A stretch of 64,000 bases of DNA from Bradyrhizobium sp. cir1 (GCF_014198245.1 NZ_JACIHE010000003.1:1-64000), one strand, 5' to 3'; shown: positions 1 to 9,444, counted from the first letter of the stretch. Translations and numbers: made by a program. The notes: generated by a model not told the origin, from the sequence alone.

Positions 1-80
1 CACTGGTGGACAAGGCTGCTCCCGGCGGATCGGCCCGGACGGCCAGTCTACATCCGAGGCCGCCACGAACCCACAAGGGT

Positions 81-203
81 ACAGGGTGGGCAAAGCGTCC
101 GCCGTCGCTCGAAGAGCGAGGGCGGAGGCGTGCCCACCAAATTCGCTTACGGAGACAGATCGTGGGCACGGCGCAAGGGCGCCTTTGCCCACCCTACGAG
201 ACT
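81..203. repeat. dispersed palindromic repeat, family 'GGGTGGGCAAA', copy 1
   Basis: The left end reads AGGGTGGGCAAAGCG and the right end CTTTGCCCACCCTACGAGACT minus its last base, so the ends can pair. Inside, a second pair of arms (CGTGCCCACC and GTGGGCACG) gives an internal hairpin. A second copy lies at 40283-40380 and shares the same ends, including the trailing ACGAGACT. This is seen directly; no function is known to me. Confidence 0.75.
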
Positions 204-261
204 TTAAACGCCGGCTCCGCGATCCCTATTGGGAGCAGGCGGGCCGCAAAATCTGACAGTC

Positions 262-340
262 CGTAGCCCGGATGAGCGAAGCGATATCCGGGACAGCGAG
301 AGTTAAGGCCCCGGATGTCGCTTCGCTCATCCGGGCTACG
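262..340. repeat. dispersed palindromic repeat, family 'GTAGCCCGGATGAGCGAAGCG', copy 1
   Basis: A long near-perfect inverted repeat: the left arm starts CGTAGCCCGGATGAGCGAAG and continues to the ATCCGGG at about 292, and the right arm is its reverse complement ending GGGCTACG. The loop is about 20 bases. A near-identical copy is at 33922-34002, so this is a dispersed genomic element rather than a local terminator. Confidence 0.85.
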
Positions 341-406
341 TTGCCGTCTTAGCAGAGATAGATTTCGATCCTATATAGGCGGGATCATCGACCTCCGGAT
401 CATCCC

Positions 407-811
407 ATGACCCCCGTCTCCATCCTGCTCAACATCCTCTGGATCCTCATCGGCGGCGCCTGGATGGCGTTCGGCTGGCTGGTGGCCGCGGTCATCATGG
501 CCGTCACCATCATCGGCCTGCCCTGGGCGCGGGCGGCGTTCAACATCGCCGTCTACACGCTGCTGCCGTTCGGCTCGCGAGCGGTCAGCCGCTACGAGGT
601 TACCGGTGTCGAGGATATCGGCACCGGGCCGCTCGGGGTGATCGGCAACATCATCTGGTTCGTGCTGGCCGGCTGGTGGCTGGCGCTCGGCCACCTCGTG
701 ACTGCGCTGGTGCTCGCGATCACCATCATCGGCATTCCCTTTGCCTGGGCCCATCTGAAGCTCGCAGGCATCGCGCTCTGGCCGATCGGGAAGGTGATCG
801 TGCCGGCTTGA
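407..811 (+). CDS. yccF: YccF family inner-membrane protein
   Basis: A 134-residue, very hydrophobic protein built from two copies of the same unit: NILWILIGGAWMAFGW near residue 8 and NIIWFVLAGWWLALGH near residue 83, each followed by an ITIIGxPxA stretch. This duplicated YccF domain with GxPWA-type turns is diagnostic of the family, whose members are small inner-membrane proteins of unknown function. The length is normal for the family. The ATG start is the first in frame and leads straight into the first membrane segment. It stands alone: a repeat lies upstream and an inverted repeat downstream. Confidence 0.85.
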   Translation: MTPVSILLNILWILIGGAWMAFGWLVAAVIMAVTIIGLPWARAAFNIAVYTLLPFGSRAVSRYEVTGVEDIGTGPLGVIGNIIWFVLAGWWLALGHLVTALVLAITIIGIPFAWAHLKLAGIALWPIGKVIVPA

Positions 812-1451
812 GGCGTGTCCCCATCAACGTCGGCAGTTTGCAGGATGGGTTGAGCCCTTGCGAAACCCATCAATCCGTCCGCCGGTGACGAAGCATGATG
901 GGTTTCGCAAAAGCTCTAGCCATCCTACGCGCTGGCCTTTAGGGACGTTCAGTGGCACTCGGCACGTCGTCAGCTTATGACCGAGGCAGACCTCACACGA
1001 TTTTTGCGCTTGCGTTGTTCAAAGGCGCGGCGGATGCGGCGTTCCTCGCAGCGTAAAATTGGTCTTCCCGATTCACCAATGGGTCGTCGGTCAGCACTGC
1101 TGACGATATCGCAGCGCTTGCGGATCGACGGCTGACGTCCGCTACGCTTCATGTTACGGTACGGTTCGCTTTGGATCGCGCGGTCATGCATTCAGTGTTG
1201 ACCGTTTATCAGCTTTGGCTGAGCCGGTTCTACCAAGAAGTTCATGAACCAACGATAGAAGCGACAATCTCTGCATACTTCGTCGGTTTGAGACGAAGCG
1301 TTGTTCAGGCGTGTCACGTTGGCGTTCAGCGCCGACGCACAACTCGACTTTAGCAAGGAAAAGCATGCGCAGGTGCAAAGCAGGTCATTTCCACTTGGCG
1401 GCAGCTCACGGCAGAGCCTTAAAGCCGCCCTTTGATTCCAAGGAGGGCCCC
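812..1451. other. 640 bp without a convincing gene
   Basis: The inverted repeat at 842-926 follows the yccF-like gene. From about 930 to 1451 only short open frames with arginine-rich, random composition occur on either strand. A purine-rich ribosome site (AAGGAGGGCCCC) directly before 1452 belongs to the next gene. I see no recognisable promoter or RNA gene. Confidence 0.6.
842..926. repeat. two-tier inverted repeat
   Basis: Inner arms TTGCGAAACCCAT (858-870) and ATGGGTTTCGCAA (898-910) are perfect 13-base complements. Outer arms AGGATGG (842-848) and CCATCCT (920-926) also pair. This gives a cruciform or hairpin of about 85 bases downstream of the yccF-like gene. There is no T-run, so it is more likely an intergenic repeat than an intrinsic terminator. 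Confidence 0.7.
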
Positions 1452-2018
1452 ATGAAGTCTATTTACCTGAGCATAATCGATACACGCTCTGCAGTTCGGA
1501 GGCTTGCCAAAACAACGGCATTCGTAGCAGTGCTCGTGGCCATTGCCCCCGCGGCTGTTCAGAGCGAGCCGATTGAGAAGAAGGGTACGACCCCCTATGT
1601 GACGCATTTCATTTTCAGGCCGTTAATAGCGATTGATACCGCCGAACTTGGCAAAGCCACCATGCTGGAGGCGGTCGGAACAACGCAAAACATGAAGGGA
1701 GAGAAGATGCTGGACAAGATGTCCGCGCGTTGCGTAGCGCTCAACGTCTCATCCGGTGAAAAGAAGTACATTGACGGAGCCTGCGTGCTGGCCGACAGCG
1801 ACGGCGACAAGATTTTCTCGACCTTCGATACTCGGGACCTCGACAAGTCCCAGCCAAAGATGGACTGTGGAACCCATATCATCACCGGAGGTACCGGCAA
1901 GTATAAGGGGATCACCGGGAGCGAGCCATTCGCGTGCATCACTATGCCTGCGCTGGCTGGCTCCGGGGATTATTTTGCGATGGACATCCCGCACAACACG
2001 TCGTGGGAGGTCAAATGA
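1452..2018 (+). CDS. secreted protein of unknown function, GGTGxYxG motif
   Basis: A 188-residue protein with a Sec-type leader: a basic N-terminus (residues 1-20), a hydrophobic core TAFVAVLVAIAPAAV and a probable cut after VQSE or AAV. The mature part has four cysteines (two near residues 95-115, two near 145-175) that could form disulfides, and the motif GGTGKYKGITG. A G-G-T-G-x-Y-x-G motif is common in secreted beta-barrel families of the allene-oxide-cyclase/dirigent fold, so a small periplasmic barrel is plausible but is an inference. The start is fixed by a strong AGGAGG site 5 bases upstream. A terminator follows at 2081-2107. Confidence 0.7.
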   Translation: MKSIYLSIIDTRSAVRRLAKTTAFVAVLVAIAPAAVQSEPIEKKGTTPYVTHFIFRPLIAIDTAELGKATMLEAVGTTQNMKGEKMLDKMSARCVALNVSSGEKKYIDGACVLADSDGDKIFSTFDTRDLDKSQPKMDCGTHIITGGTGKYKGITGSEPFACITMPALAGSGDYFAMDIPHNTSWEVK

Positions 2019-2080
2019 TCCTGACCGAGTCGTCCCACTAAGCGCCGGTTATCGACAGCGGACGTCAATCACTAAACGAG

Positions 2081-2107
2081 AGCCCGGCCAACAGCCGGGT
2101 TCTTTCT
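2081..2107 (+). terminator. rho-independent terminator after the secreted protein gene
   Basis: The sequence AGCCCGGCCAACAGCCGGGT folds as a CCCGGC/GCCGGG stem with a 5-base loop and is followed by TCTTTCTT. It lies 63 bases downstream of the stop at 2018 and fits an intrinsic terminator with an interrupted T-run. Confidence 0.65.
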
Positions 2108-2824
2108 TGCAGATGCTCATCAGCAGAGAGCAAGAGTTGTAAATGCAATAGGCCGCTGACACGCTTGAGTGACATCTTTCGCGTTGTCGACGTCGATTTC
2201 CCTGCAAACAGTTGGAAGCATCAATGTCGGGTGTTGGCCCAAAGACAAACAGAGAGGCGGCACCCGGGGCGTCGGCTGTCCGTGGTGGAGCGGACATCGG
2301 TCTGTCCTCGGCACGACAGTGCCGAGCCGCTGTTGGGCGCCCAATTCCTCGCGTTACCGTCGGGCAAAACACCCCACATGAAGGTCAAGAGATCCGGTGC
2401 GAATTATTCTGATTGACCGAAATCCATGTTTCGGGTAAACCGCAACGCATCCCGGCCCGTCAAAGGGACGTTTCGCGATCGTCACGATACGTAGGCCGGG
2501 ATGCGATGGACGCGGCAGCGCCGGCGCGAGATGGTATGGCAGGGCGGGCTGAGGCCCGTGAGCCATCGCGATCCGCGGTACGACACGGCGCAGTCACAGC
2601 GTTTCTTTTCGGCATTGGGGGCGAGCACGCGCGAGCTTCCGACTGTCCGGGGAGGGACGTCCGCGGACGGCAAAAGCGTGTGGTCCTGACGCCCGGGGTC
2701 TGTGCGTCAAGGCTTGCGATGGTGAAGCGGCCCGACCGGGTGCGCGCATCAGTGATCCGCAAGGCGACGGGGGCAATAGTGCATCGCTCCCCGGGGAGAG
2801 CGCGCCATAAGCCGTAAAACCATT

Positions 2825-2927
2825 GCGCAGGGAAGGCCGGGATGCCCGGCATCACCTGTGGTCACCCCCGCGTGCGTTTCTCGCGTGCGGACCCTGGGTG
2901 CCAGCCGGCGCCCGGCCTTCCCAGCGC
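2825..2927. repeat. long base-paired intergenic element upstream of ppc
   Basis: GCGCAGGGAAGGCCGGG (2825-2841) and CCCGGCCTTCCCAGCGC (2911-2927) are complementary over 16 of 17 positions, with a single A-A mismatch, and enclose 69 bases containing further GC-rich hairpins. The surrounding sequence (AGTGATCCGCAAGGCGACGG, then CCGGGGAGAGCGCGCCATAA) matches my recollection of a highly repeated Bradyrhizobiaceae intergenic element. It could be a structured RNA or a mobile palindromic repeat; the sequence alone does not decide. Confidence 0.55.
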
Positions 2928-3139
2928 CCTCTCTTCTCGATGAGGGCGAAACGGACAGCAAAGCTCGGGCACCTGCGCCGCGAGACCGAGAACGTGTGTG
3001 CGTATCGCTCTGCGAGACCCTCCTGCCACGGCCAGCCATGTTACCGCGCCGCCACCAAGTTCATCTTGCACTGCGGCAGAAAAATATCGCACACTCGGCT
3101 GGACCGGGCCGCCAAGAGCGCGAGAAGGGGAGCGAGCCG

Positions 3140-5935
3140 ATGTCCCTCCAGACCGTACCATCCGACGCCACTGAACATCGCCCAAACCGCCCCGAGGACG
3201 TTCAGGCCACGGAAGCGGAAGCGCGGCTGCGGGACGACATCCGCCTGCTCGGGCGCATCCTGGGCGATACCGTGCGTGACCAGGAGGGGGCCGACGTGTT
3301 CGACCTGGTCGAGCGCATCAGGCAGACCTCGATCCGGTTCCACCGCGACGAGGACCGGCTTGCCCGCCGCGAGCTCGAGCAGATCCTCGACAGCATGTCG
3401 ACCTCCGAGACGGTTCGGATCGTCCGCGCCTTCAGCTATTTCTCGCACCTTGCCAACATTGCCGAGGACCAGAACAACATCCGCCAGATGCGCGCTCGCG
3501 CGGCGGCCAAGAATGGCGGCTCCGGCGTGCTGGCGGAGACACTGGCGCATGCCAGGGACGCGGGCATCGGCCCCGACCAGCTCCGCAACTTCTTCAAGAC
3601 CGCGCTGGTTAGCCCGGTCCTGACCGCGCATCCGACCGAGGTCCGCCGCAAGAGCACCATGGACCGCGAGATGGAGATCGCTGGCCTGCTCGATCGCCGC
3701 GAGCGCGTCGCGCTGACCGCGGACGAGGCCGCTGCCAGCGACGAGCAGCTCCGCCGCGAGGTGCTGACGCTGTGGCAGACCAACCTCCTGCGCCGGACCA
3801 AGCTCACCGTGCTCGATGAGGTCGGCAACGGCCTGTCGTTCTATGACTACACCTTCCTGCGCGAGGTGCCGCGGCTGGTCAACGCGCTGGAAGACCGGCT
3901 GGATGAGGGCGAGCAGACGGCGGGCGAGCTCGCCTCGTTCCTGCGCATGGGCAGCTGGATCGGCGGCGACCGCGACGGCAATCCCTTCGTCACCGCCGAC
4001 GTCATGCGCGGCACGCTGCGGCTGCAGTCGAGCCGGGTGATGCAGTTCTATCTGAACGAGTTGCACGTGCTCGGCTCGGAGCTGTCGATCGCAGCCCATC
4101 TCGCCGACGTCTCCGAGGAGCTGCGCAATTTGGCGGAGCGTTCGCCGGACACCTCGCCACACCGGAGCGGCGAGCCCTATCGTCTGGCGGTATCAGGCAT
4201 CTATGCGCGCCTGACCGCGACGGCCGAAGCGCTCGAGGTCGAGATCACGCGCCGGCCGGTCGGCAAGGGCAGGCCTTACGAGAGTGTCAGGGAGTTGCAG
4301 GCCGATCTCGACGTGCTGCACCGTTCGCTGATCTCCAACAATGCCCGCGTCATCGCCCGCGGCCGGCTGCGGCTCTTGCGCCGTGCGGTGGACTGCTTCG
4401 GCTTCCACCTGGCGCGGCTCGACATCCGCCAGAACTCGGCGGTGCACGAGCGCACCATTGCCGAGCTGATGGACGCCGCCAACCCCGGCATGTCCTATCT
4501 CGCGCTCGGCGAGGATGCCCGCATCTCGCTGCTCACCAACGAGCTGCGCTCGACCCGCTCGCTGGTCTCGCAATTCGTCAAGTATAGCGACGAGACCATG
4601 GGCGAGCTCAACGTCTTCCATGCCGCCGCAGAAGCGCATGCGAGGTTCGGCTCGGACGCCATTCCCCAATGCATCATCTCGATGTGCAAGGGCATGTCGG
4701 ACATGCTCGAGGTCGCGGTACTCTTGAAGGAGGTCGGCCTGGTCCATCCCTCCGGGCGCAGCGCCATCAACATCGTGCCGCTGTTCGAGACCATCGAGGA
4801 TCTGCAGGCCTCAAGCGGCATCATGGACCGCATGCTGTCGCTGCACGATTACCGCCGCCTCGTCGACAGCCGCGGCAGCGTGCAGGAGGTCATGCTCGGC
4901 TACTCCGATTCGAACAAGGACGGCGGCTTCGTCACCTCGGGGTGGGAGCTGTACAAGGCCGAGATCGGCCTCGTCGAGGTGTTCGAGCGTCACCACGTGC
5001 GGCTGCGCCTGTTCCACGGCCGCGGCGGTTCGGTCGGCCGCGGCGGCGGGCCGAGCTATGATGCCATCATTGCGCAGCCCGGCGGCGCGGTGAACGGCCA
5101 GATCCGCATCACCGAGCAGGGCGAGATCATCTCGTCGAAATATTCCAACGCCGAGGTCGGCCGCAACAATCTGGAGATACTGGCGGCTGCGACGCTGGAG
5201 GCGAGCCTGCTGCATCCGCGCCAGAGTGCGCCGCGCCGCGAGTATCTGGTCGCGATGGACGAGCTTTCGAATCTCGCCTTCAAGGCCTATCGCGGTCTCG
5301 TCTACGAGACCGAAGGCTTCGTCGATTACTTCTGGGCGTCCACCGTCATCAACGAGATCGCGACCTTGAACATCGGCAGCCGCCCGGCCTCGCGCAAGAA
5401 GACCCGCGCGATCGAGGACCTTCGCGCCATCCCCTGGGTGTTCTCCTGGGCGCAATGCCGCCTGATGCTGCCGGGCTGGTACGGCTTCGGCAGTGCGGTC
5501 GAGCAGTGGATCGCGGAGCACCCCGACAAGGGCATGCCGTTCCTGAAGGAGCTCTACAAGGAATGGCCGTTCTTCCGCATGCTGCTGTCGAACATGGACA
5601 TGGTGCTCGCCAAGAGCTCGATCGCGATCGCCTCGCGCTACGCCGAGCTCGTGCCGGATGAGGCGCTGCGGGAAAAGATTTTCGGCCGCATTCGCCGCGA
5701 ATGGCATTCCTGCATCGAGACGCTGCTCGACATCATGGGCCAGGACCGGCTGCTGCAGGGCAATCCGCTGCTGGAGCGCTCGGTGCGTCACCGCTTCCCT
5801 TATCTCGATCCGCTCAACCACGTGCAGGTCGAGCTCTTGAAAGAGCATCGCGCGCAGAACCCGGACGAGCAGGTGCTGCGCGGGATTCAGCTGACGATCA
5901 ACGGCATCTCGGCGGGGCTGAGGAATACGGGGTAG
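3140..5935 (+). CDS. ppc: phosphoenolpyruvate carboxylase
   Basis: A 931-residue protein that carboxylates phosphoenolpyruvate to oxaloacetate, refilling the TCA cycle. The length fits the bacterial family. The first active-site signature [12 protein letters not shown] with the catalytic His is near residue 163. The second region [10 protein letters not shown] is near 587, followed by the glycine loop [14 protein letters not shown] near 627. The C-terminus [13 protein letters not shown] is the usual end. The start was chosen at ATG 3140 (MSLQTV), preceded by GAAGGGGAGCG; the open frame continues upstream into the intergenic repeat, but that extension is unlike ppc. It is monocistronic and converges on the SMP-30 gene with a hairpin between them. 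Confidence 0.97.
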   Translation: MSLQTVPSDATEHRPNRPEDVQATEAEARLRDDIRLLGRILGDTVRDQEGADVFDLVERIRQTSIRFHRDEDRLARRELEQILDSMSTSETVRIVRAFSYFSHLANIAEDQNNIRQMRARAAAKNGGSGVLAETLAHARDAGIGPDQLRNFFKTALVSPVLTAHPTEVRRKSTMDREMEIAGLLDRRERVALTADEAAASDEQLRREVLTLWQTNLLRRTKLTVLDEVGNGLSFYDYTFLREVPRLVNALEDRLDEGEQTAGELASFLRMGSWIGGDRDGNPFVTADVMRGTLRLQSSRVMQFYLNELHVLGSELSIAAHLADVSEELRNLAERSPDTSPHRSGEPYRLAVSGIYARLTATAEALEVEITRRPVGKGRPYESVRELQADLDVLHRSLISNNARVIARGRLRLLRRAVDCFGFHLARLDIRQNSAVHERTIAELMDAANPGMSYLALGEDARISLLTNELRSTRSLVSQFVKYSDETMGELNVFHAAAEAHARFGSDAIPQCIISMCKGMSDMLEVAVLLKEVGLVHPSGRSAINIVPLFETIEDLQASSGIMDRMLSLHDYRRLVDSRGSVQEVMLGYSDSNKDGGFVTSGWELYKAEIGLVEVFERHHVRLRLFHGRGGSVGRGGGPSYDAIIAQPGGAVNGQIRITEQGEIISSKYSNAEVGRNNLEILAAATLEASLLHPRQSAPRREYLVAMDELSNLAFKAYRGLVYETEGFVDYFWASTVINEIATLNIGSRPASRKKTRAIEDLRAIPWVFSWAQCRLMLPGWYGFGSAVEQWIAEHPDKGMPFLKELYKEWPFFRMLLSNMDMVLAKSSIAIASRYAELVPDEALREKIFGRIRREWHSCIETLLDIMGQDRLLQGNPLLERSVRHRFPYLDPLNHVQVELLKEHRAQNPDEQVLRGIQLTINGISAGLRNTG

Positions 5936-5937
5936 CA

Positions 5938-5984
5938 GCGAATGGCGAATAGAGAGTAGCGAATGGAGTCTACTCGCCATTCGC
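5938..5984. repeat. inverted repeat between convergent genes
   Basis: GCGAATGGCGAATAG (5938-5952) and CTACTCGCCATTCGC (5970-5984) pair over 14 of 15 bases, and the flanks contain further partial copies of GCGAATGG and CACTC. It sits in the 68 bp between ppc and the converging SMP-30 gene and may end transcription from both sides, although there is no T-run. Confidence 0.55.
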
Positions 5985-6003
5985 CACTCACTACTCGCCT
6001 CAC

Positions 6004-7116
6004 TCAACAGAAATGCGCGCCTTGCGTCTCCACATAGACCGCATAGAGCGACTGGCTCGCGGTCATGAACAGGCGGTTGCGCTTCCTGCCGCCGAAGCAG
6101 ACATTGGCGCAGGTCTCCGGCAGCAGGATCTGCCCGATACGCGCGCCGTCGTTGGGCGCGAATACCTGCACGCCGTCATAGCCGGGGCCGACCCAGCCCG
6201 CGCCGACCCAGATGTTGCCTTCGGTGTCGACGCGCAATCCATCGGGGAAGCCCGACTTGCCCTCGAGCTTCATGTCGATCAGCTTCTTCGGGTTCGATAG
6301 CTTCGCCCCGTCGATGTCGTAGGACCACACCACGTTCTCGGCCTGCGGATAATGCGTGGTACCGGTGTCGCAGACATAGAGCTTCTTGTAGTCGTGGGAG
6401 AAGGCAATGCCGTTCGGCTTGAACGGCTCGTCGGCGACCTTCGCGACCTGCCCGGTCTGGGTGTCCAGGCGATAGACCGCTTCCTTCTGGTGAGGCTGCA
6501 GCGAGCCGGTATTGGCGAGCTTGCCTTCGTAGATGCTGATCGCGCCGTAGCCGGGATCGGTGAACCAGATCGCCTTGTCGTTGGGGTGCACCACCATGTC
6601 GTTGGGGCCGTTGAGCGGCTTGCCGCCAGCCTGCTCGGCCAGCGTGGTCACCGCACCGTCATGCTCATAGCGGACGAGGCGCGTGCGCTCGGCGCTGATC
6701 TGGCGGCCCTCGGTGTCGAATGAATTGCCGTTGGCCTCATTGGACGGCTTGTGGAACTGCTCGGAGATGTGGCCGTCATCGTCGAGATAGCGCAGCTGGC
6801 GGTTGGCGGGGATGTCGCTCCAGACGAGATATTGTCCTTGCGCATTCCACGCCGGCCCTTCCGCCCACAGGCAGCCGGTATAGAGCCGCTTGATCGCGGT
6901 GTTGCCGACCTTGGCCTTGAAGCGCTTGGGGTCGATGACGACGATGTCGGGGTCGGGATAGCGCTGCGGCTCCGCATTGGCGCCGAAGTCGCGGGCATCA
7001 GCATTGGAGGCGAGCAGGGTTGATGCAGCGAGTGTCGCTGCGCCCTGGAGCAGGGCGCGGCGGCCGAGACTGCCGCTTGCAGTCGTGTGGTCGGAGTTGG
7101 TCAGTATTCTTGTCAT
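6004..7116 (-). CDS. exported SMP-30/gluconolactonase family protein
   Basis: A 370-residue protein with a twin-arginine leader (SLGRRALLQGAATLAAS, cut likely after SNADA near residue 41), so it is probably exported folded. The rest is a six-bladed SMP-30/gluconolactonase/LRE-like propeller with LWAEGPAW, GPNDMVVHP, WFTDPGYG, KPNGIAFS, FPDGLRVD and GNIWVGAG motifs; the acidic and Asn residues in these supply the divalent-metal site. The likely activity is lactone hydrolysis; the substrate is unknown. The start ATG 7116 has the strong site GGGAGGAAACC; an in-frame ATG upstream at 7161 lacks one. It lies downstream of the SDR gene on the same strand, separated by 129 bp carrying a perfect hairpin. 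Confidence 0.85.
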   Translation of the reverse strand: MTRILTNSDHTTASGSLGRRALLQGAATLAASTLLASNADARDFGANAEPQRYPDPDIVVIDPKRFKAKVGNTAIKRLYTGCLWAEGPAWNAQGQYLVWSDIPANRQLRYLDDDGHISEQFHKPSNEANGNSFDTEGRQISAERTRLVRYEHDGAVTTLAEQAGGKPLNGPNDMVVHPNDKAIWFTDPGYGAISIYEGKLANTGSLQPHQKEAVYRLDTQTGQVAKVADEPFKPNGIAFSHDYKKLYVCDTGTTHYPQAENVVWSYDIDGAKLSNPKKLIDMKLEGKSGFPDGLRVDTEGNIWVGAGWVGPGYDGVQVFAPNDGARIGQILLPETCANVCFGGRKRNRLFMTASQSLYAVYVETQGAHFC

Positions 7117-7177
7117 GGTTTCCTCCCAAAATTTTGTTGGGAGGACACCATTCGCCTGCATTCAGGCGTAAACCGGG

Positions 7178-7208
7178 GCGATCTCCGATCGAGACGATCG
7201 GAGATCGC
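7178..7208. repeat. perfect 14-bp hairpin
   Basis: GCGATCTCCGATCG (7178-7191) and CGATCGGAGATCGC (7195-7208) are exact complements with a 3-base loop. The hairpin lies between the SDR gene and the SMP-30 gene, both on the minus strand. Neither side has a T-run, so it may be a processing or attenuation structure, or a palindromic repeat. Confidence 0.75.
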
Positions 7209-7245
7209 AGGGCAGGGATGCCGGAAATGCGGCTAGACGGGATCC

Positions 7246-8160
7246 TTACACGGGATCCCACGTGAAGATGTCGGCGGAGCGGTCGAGCTTGTAGAACGAG
7301 CCCTTCAGCGCCGGCATGCCGTGTTCCGCGATCGATTGCGGCGTCCAGCCTTCGCTCCGCTGCACCGAGCGGATCGGACGATTCTGGCTGAACAGGAAGA
7401 TCTCGTTCATGCGCACGCCAAAGATCTGGCCGGTGACGTCCTTGGCGGAATCGCCGAGCAGGTAGCCGCACAGCGGCGCGATCTTCTCCGGTCCCATCTG
7501 CTTGATCTTCTCGACGCGCGCCTTCTCGGCTTCGGTCTCGGTCGGGATGGTGCCGATCATGCGGGTCCAGGCGAACGGCGAGACGCAGTTGGACCGCACG
7601 TTGAAGCGCCCCATGTCGAGCGCGATCGACTTCGACAGCCCGACGATGCCGAGCTTGGCCGCGGCGTAATTGGCTTGCCCGAAATTGCCGATCAGGCCCG
7701 AGGTGGAGGTGAAGTGCACGAAGGAGCCGCTCTCCTGCTCGCGGAAGATGCGCGCCGCGGCGTGGCTGACGTAGAACGAGCCCATCAGATGCACCTTGAT
7801 GACGGCCTCGAAGGCTTCCACGCTCATCTTGTGGAAGATCATGTCGCGCAGGATGCCGGCATTGTTGACGACACCGTCGAGCCGGCCGAAATGATCGGTC
7901 GCGGTCTTCACGATCTTGCTGGCGGGGATCGCTTCCGCCACCGACTCGAAATTGGCAACCGCAGTGCCGCCGCGCTTCTTGATCTCCTCGACCACTTCTT
8001 CGGCTGGAGCTGCGTTCGAGCCGGCGCCGTCGGCGGCCCCGCCGGGATCATTGACGACGACCTTGGCGCCTTCGCCCGCGCACAACAGCGCGATCTCGCG
8101 CCCGATGCCACGGCCCGCGCCGGTGACGATGATGACCTTGTCTTGCAGTGATTTTGTCAT
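7246..8160 (-). CDS. short-chain dehydrogenase/reductase
   Basis: A 304-residue SDR. The Rossmann glycine motif TGAGRGIG is near residue 14, the NNAG motif near 97, a Ser near 150 (TSTSGLIG), and the catalytic pair YAAAK near 164-168. The length and the C-terminal extension resemble the bacterial hydroxyacyl-CoA dehydrogenase-like SDRs related to the N-terminal part of peroxisomal multifunctional enzyme 2 (NDPGG after the second strand is typical). The neighbours, a thiolase and a DUF35 protein, support a role in beta-oxidation of an unusual acyl-CoA. A 103-bp palindromic repeat separates it from the thiolase gene, so the two may be separately transcribed. Confidence 0.88.
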   Translation of the reverse strand: MTKSLQDKVIIVTGAGRGIGREIALLCAGEGAKVVVNDPGGAADGAGSNAAPAEEVVEEIKKRGGTAVANFESVAEAIPASKIVKTATDHFGRLDGVVNNAGILRDMIFHKMSVEAFEAVIKVHLMGSFYVSHAAARIFREQESGSFVHFTSTSGLIGNFGQANYAAAKLGIVGLSKSIALDMGRFNVRSNCVSPFAWTRMIGTIPTETEAEKARVEKIKQMGPEKIAPLCGYLLGDSAKDVTGQIFGVRMNEIFLFSQNRPIRSVQRSEGWTPQSIAEHGMPALKGSFYKLDRSADIFTWDPV

Positions 8161-8192
8161 GAGGGTTCTCCGCTAGCCGTTCCAATTTCCGC

Positions 8193-8295
8193 GTCATTCC
8201 GGGGCGGAGCGGAGCGACGAGCCCGGAATCCATCGCGCCACCGTCGTTGCGGGCCGATGGATTCCGGGTTCGCGCTGCGCGCGCCCCGGAATGAC
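8193..8295. repeat. dispersed palindrome, family 'GTCATTCCGGGGCG', copy A
   Basis: The ends GTCATTCCGGGGCG and CGCCCCGGAATGAC are inverted. An internal pair, CCCGGAATCCAT and ATGGATTCCGGG, forms the second stem. Copies B (12225-12336) and C (17458-17560) have the same ends and internal stems with different loops, which shows that the stems are conserved while the spacers drift. Confidence 0.9.
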
Positions 8296-8301
8296 AGTCA
8301 A

Positions 8302-9441
8302 TTACCTCTCGTTCGTAAACACGATCGTACCTGACGCCGCGAACATGCCGCCGACGCCGTGGCACACTGAAATCTTCGCGTTCGGCACCTGCGCCGGTGC
8401 GACGCCGCGCATCTGCCGCACGCTCTCCTGGAGCGCGTACATGCCGTACATGCCGGAATGCATGTAGCTCAATCCCCCGCCATTGGTGTTGAGCGGCAGT
8501 TTCCCGCCAGGCCGCGTGTTGCCGTCGGCGATGAACTGGCCGGTCTCCTCATAGGGCATGAAGCCGAGGTCGCCGAGACCGAACAGCGGCAGATGCGCAA
8601 ACGCATCGTAAATCATGAGATGATCGACGTCCTTGTGGGCGATGCCTGCCTCCCTGAACGCCAGCGGCCCTGCGACCTTGAAGGCGCGCGAGGAGTTGAA
8701 GGTCTCCATCTGGCTGACCATCGGCGTCTCCACGCTCTCGCCGGTGCCCATGATGTAGACGGGCTTGCGCGGAAAATCCCTGGCGCGATCGGCCGAGGTC
8801 AGGATCAGCGCGCCGCCGCCGTCGGTGACGAGGCAGCACTGCAGAAGCCGGAACGGATAGGCGATCATGCGCGAGTTGAGGACGTCAGTGACCGTGATCG
8901 GGTCCTTCATCATCGCGCGCGGATTCTTCGCCGCCCATTCCCGCTGCACCACCGCGACCGAAGCCAGCTGCTCATGCGTGATGCCGTAGGTCTTCATGAA
9001 GCGCAGCACGGGAATCGGGAACATGCTGGGCGGGCCGTAGACACCGTAGGGCGCCTCGAACTGGCCGTTGAGGCTGTCCGCCGGAGTCGAGCGCGGCAGC
9101 TTGCCGATCATCGACTTGCCGCTCTCGGCATGGGTGATCAGCACCGTCTTGCACAGGCCGGCCTCGATCGCCGCCGCCGCGTGGCGGACATGCAGCATGA
9201 ACGAGCAGCCGCCGACCGAGGTGCCGTCCACCCAGGTCGGCTTGATGCCGAGATAGTGGCAGACCTGCTGCGGCGTTTCGACCGCGGTGGCAAAGCCGTC
9301 GATGTCGGACAGCTTCAGCCCGGCGTCGGCAATGGCATTGAGCGCCGCATCCGCATGGAGCTGGAGCTGCGAGGCGTTGGGGATGACACCGAGCTCGGTG
9401 GTCTCGGCCGCGCCGACGACGGCAACCTGGTTCCTGCGCAT
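8302..9441 (-). CDS. thiolase-like acetyl-CoA acetyltransferase / lipid-transfer type
   Basis: A 379-residue protein of the thiolase superfamily subgroup related to SCP-X/lipid-transfer thiolases. The N-terminus VAVVGAAET is typical. The segment TSVGGCSFML near residue 78 occupies the position of the nucleophilic cysteine region. GGGLSYMHSGMYG near 320 and CHGVGGMFAASG near 362 are the conserved C-terminal active-site stretches. Thiolases of this group usually need a partner with a zinc-ribbon/OB fold (DUF35), and exactly that is encoded 3 bp upstream in the same operon. It is likely to cleave a beta-keto or aldol-type acyl-CoA; the substrate cannot be named. Confidence 0.88.
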   Translation of the reverse strand: MRRNQVAVVGAAETTELGVIPNASQLQLHADAALNAIADAGLKLSDIDGFATAVETPQQVCHYLGIKPTWVDGTSVGGCSFMLHVRHAAAAIEAGLCKTVLITHAESGKSMIGKLPRSTPADSLNGQFEAPYGVYGPPSMFPIPVLRFMKTYGITHEQLASVAVVQREWAAKNPRAMMKDPITVTDVLNSRMIAYPFRLLQCCLVTDGGGALILTSADRARDFPRKPVYIMGTGESVETPMVSQMETFNSSRAFKVAGPLAFREAGIAHKDVDHLMIYDAFAHLPLFGLGDLGFMPYEETGQFIADGNTRPGGKLPLNTNGGGLSYMHSGMYGMYALQESVRQMRGVAPAQVPNAKISVCHGVGGMFAASGTIVFTNER

Positions 9442-9444
9442 GCT

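Larger units (their letters stand above)
1..406. other. intergenic stretch without a gene
   Basis: No reading frame here has protein-like composition. The stretch is occupied by two palindromic repeats described separately (81-203 and 262-340), both of which recur elsewhere in the window. The remaining ~65 bp before the yccF-like start holds no promoter that I can recognise. Confidence 0.7.
2019..3139. other. 1.1 kb intergenic region upstream of ppc
   Basis: It holds a terminator (2081-2107) and, in the last 700 bp, a repeat-like segment with a long base-paired element (2825-2927). Open frames across it are arginine- and proline-rich shadows with no homology that I recognise. The segment from about 2480 to 3060 resembles intergenic sequence found in many copies in Bradyrhizobium and Rhodopseudomonas genomes; that is from memory and was not searched. 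Confidence 0.6.

Noticed and set aside
2413..2817. 134-residue frame in the ppc upstream region
   Set aside because: Arg/Ala/Ser-rich without a ribosome site or motifs, and inside a repeat-like segment; treated as non-coding.
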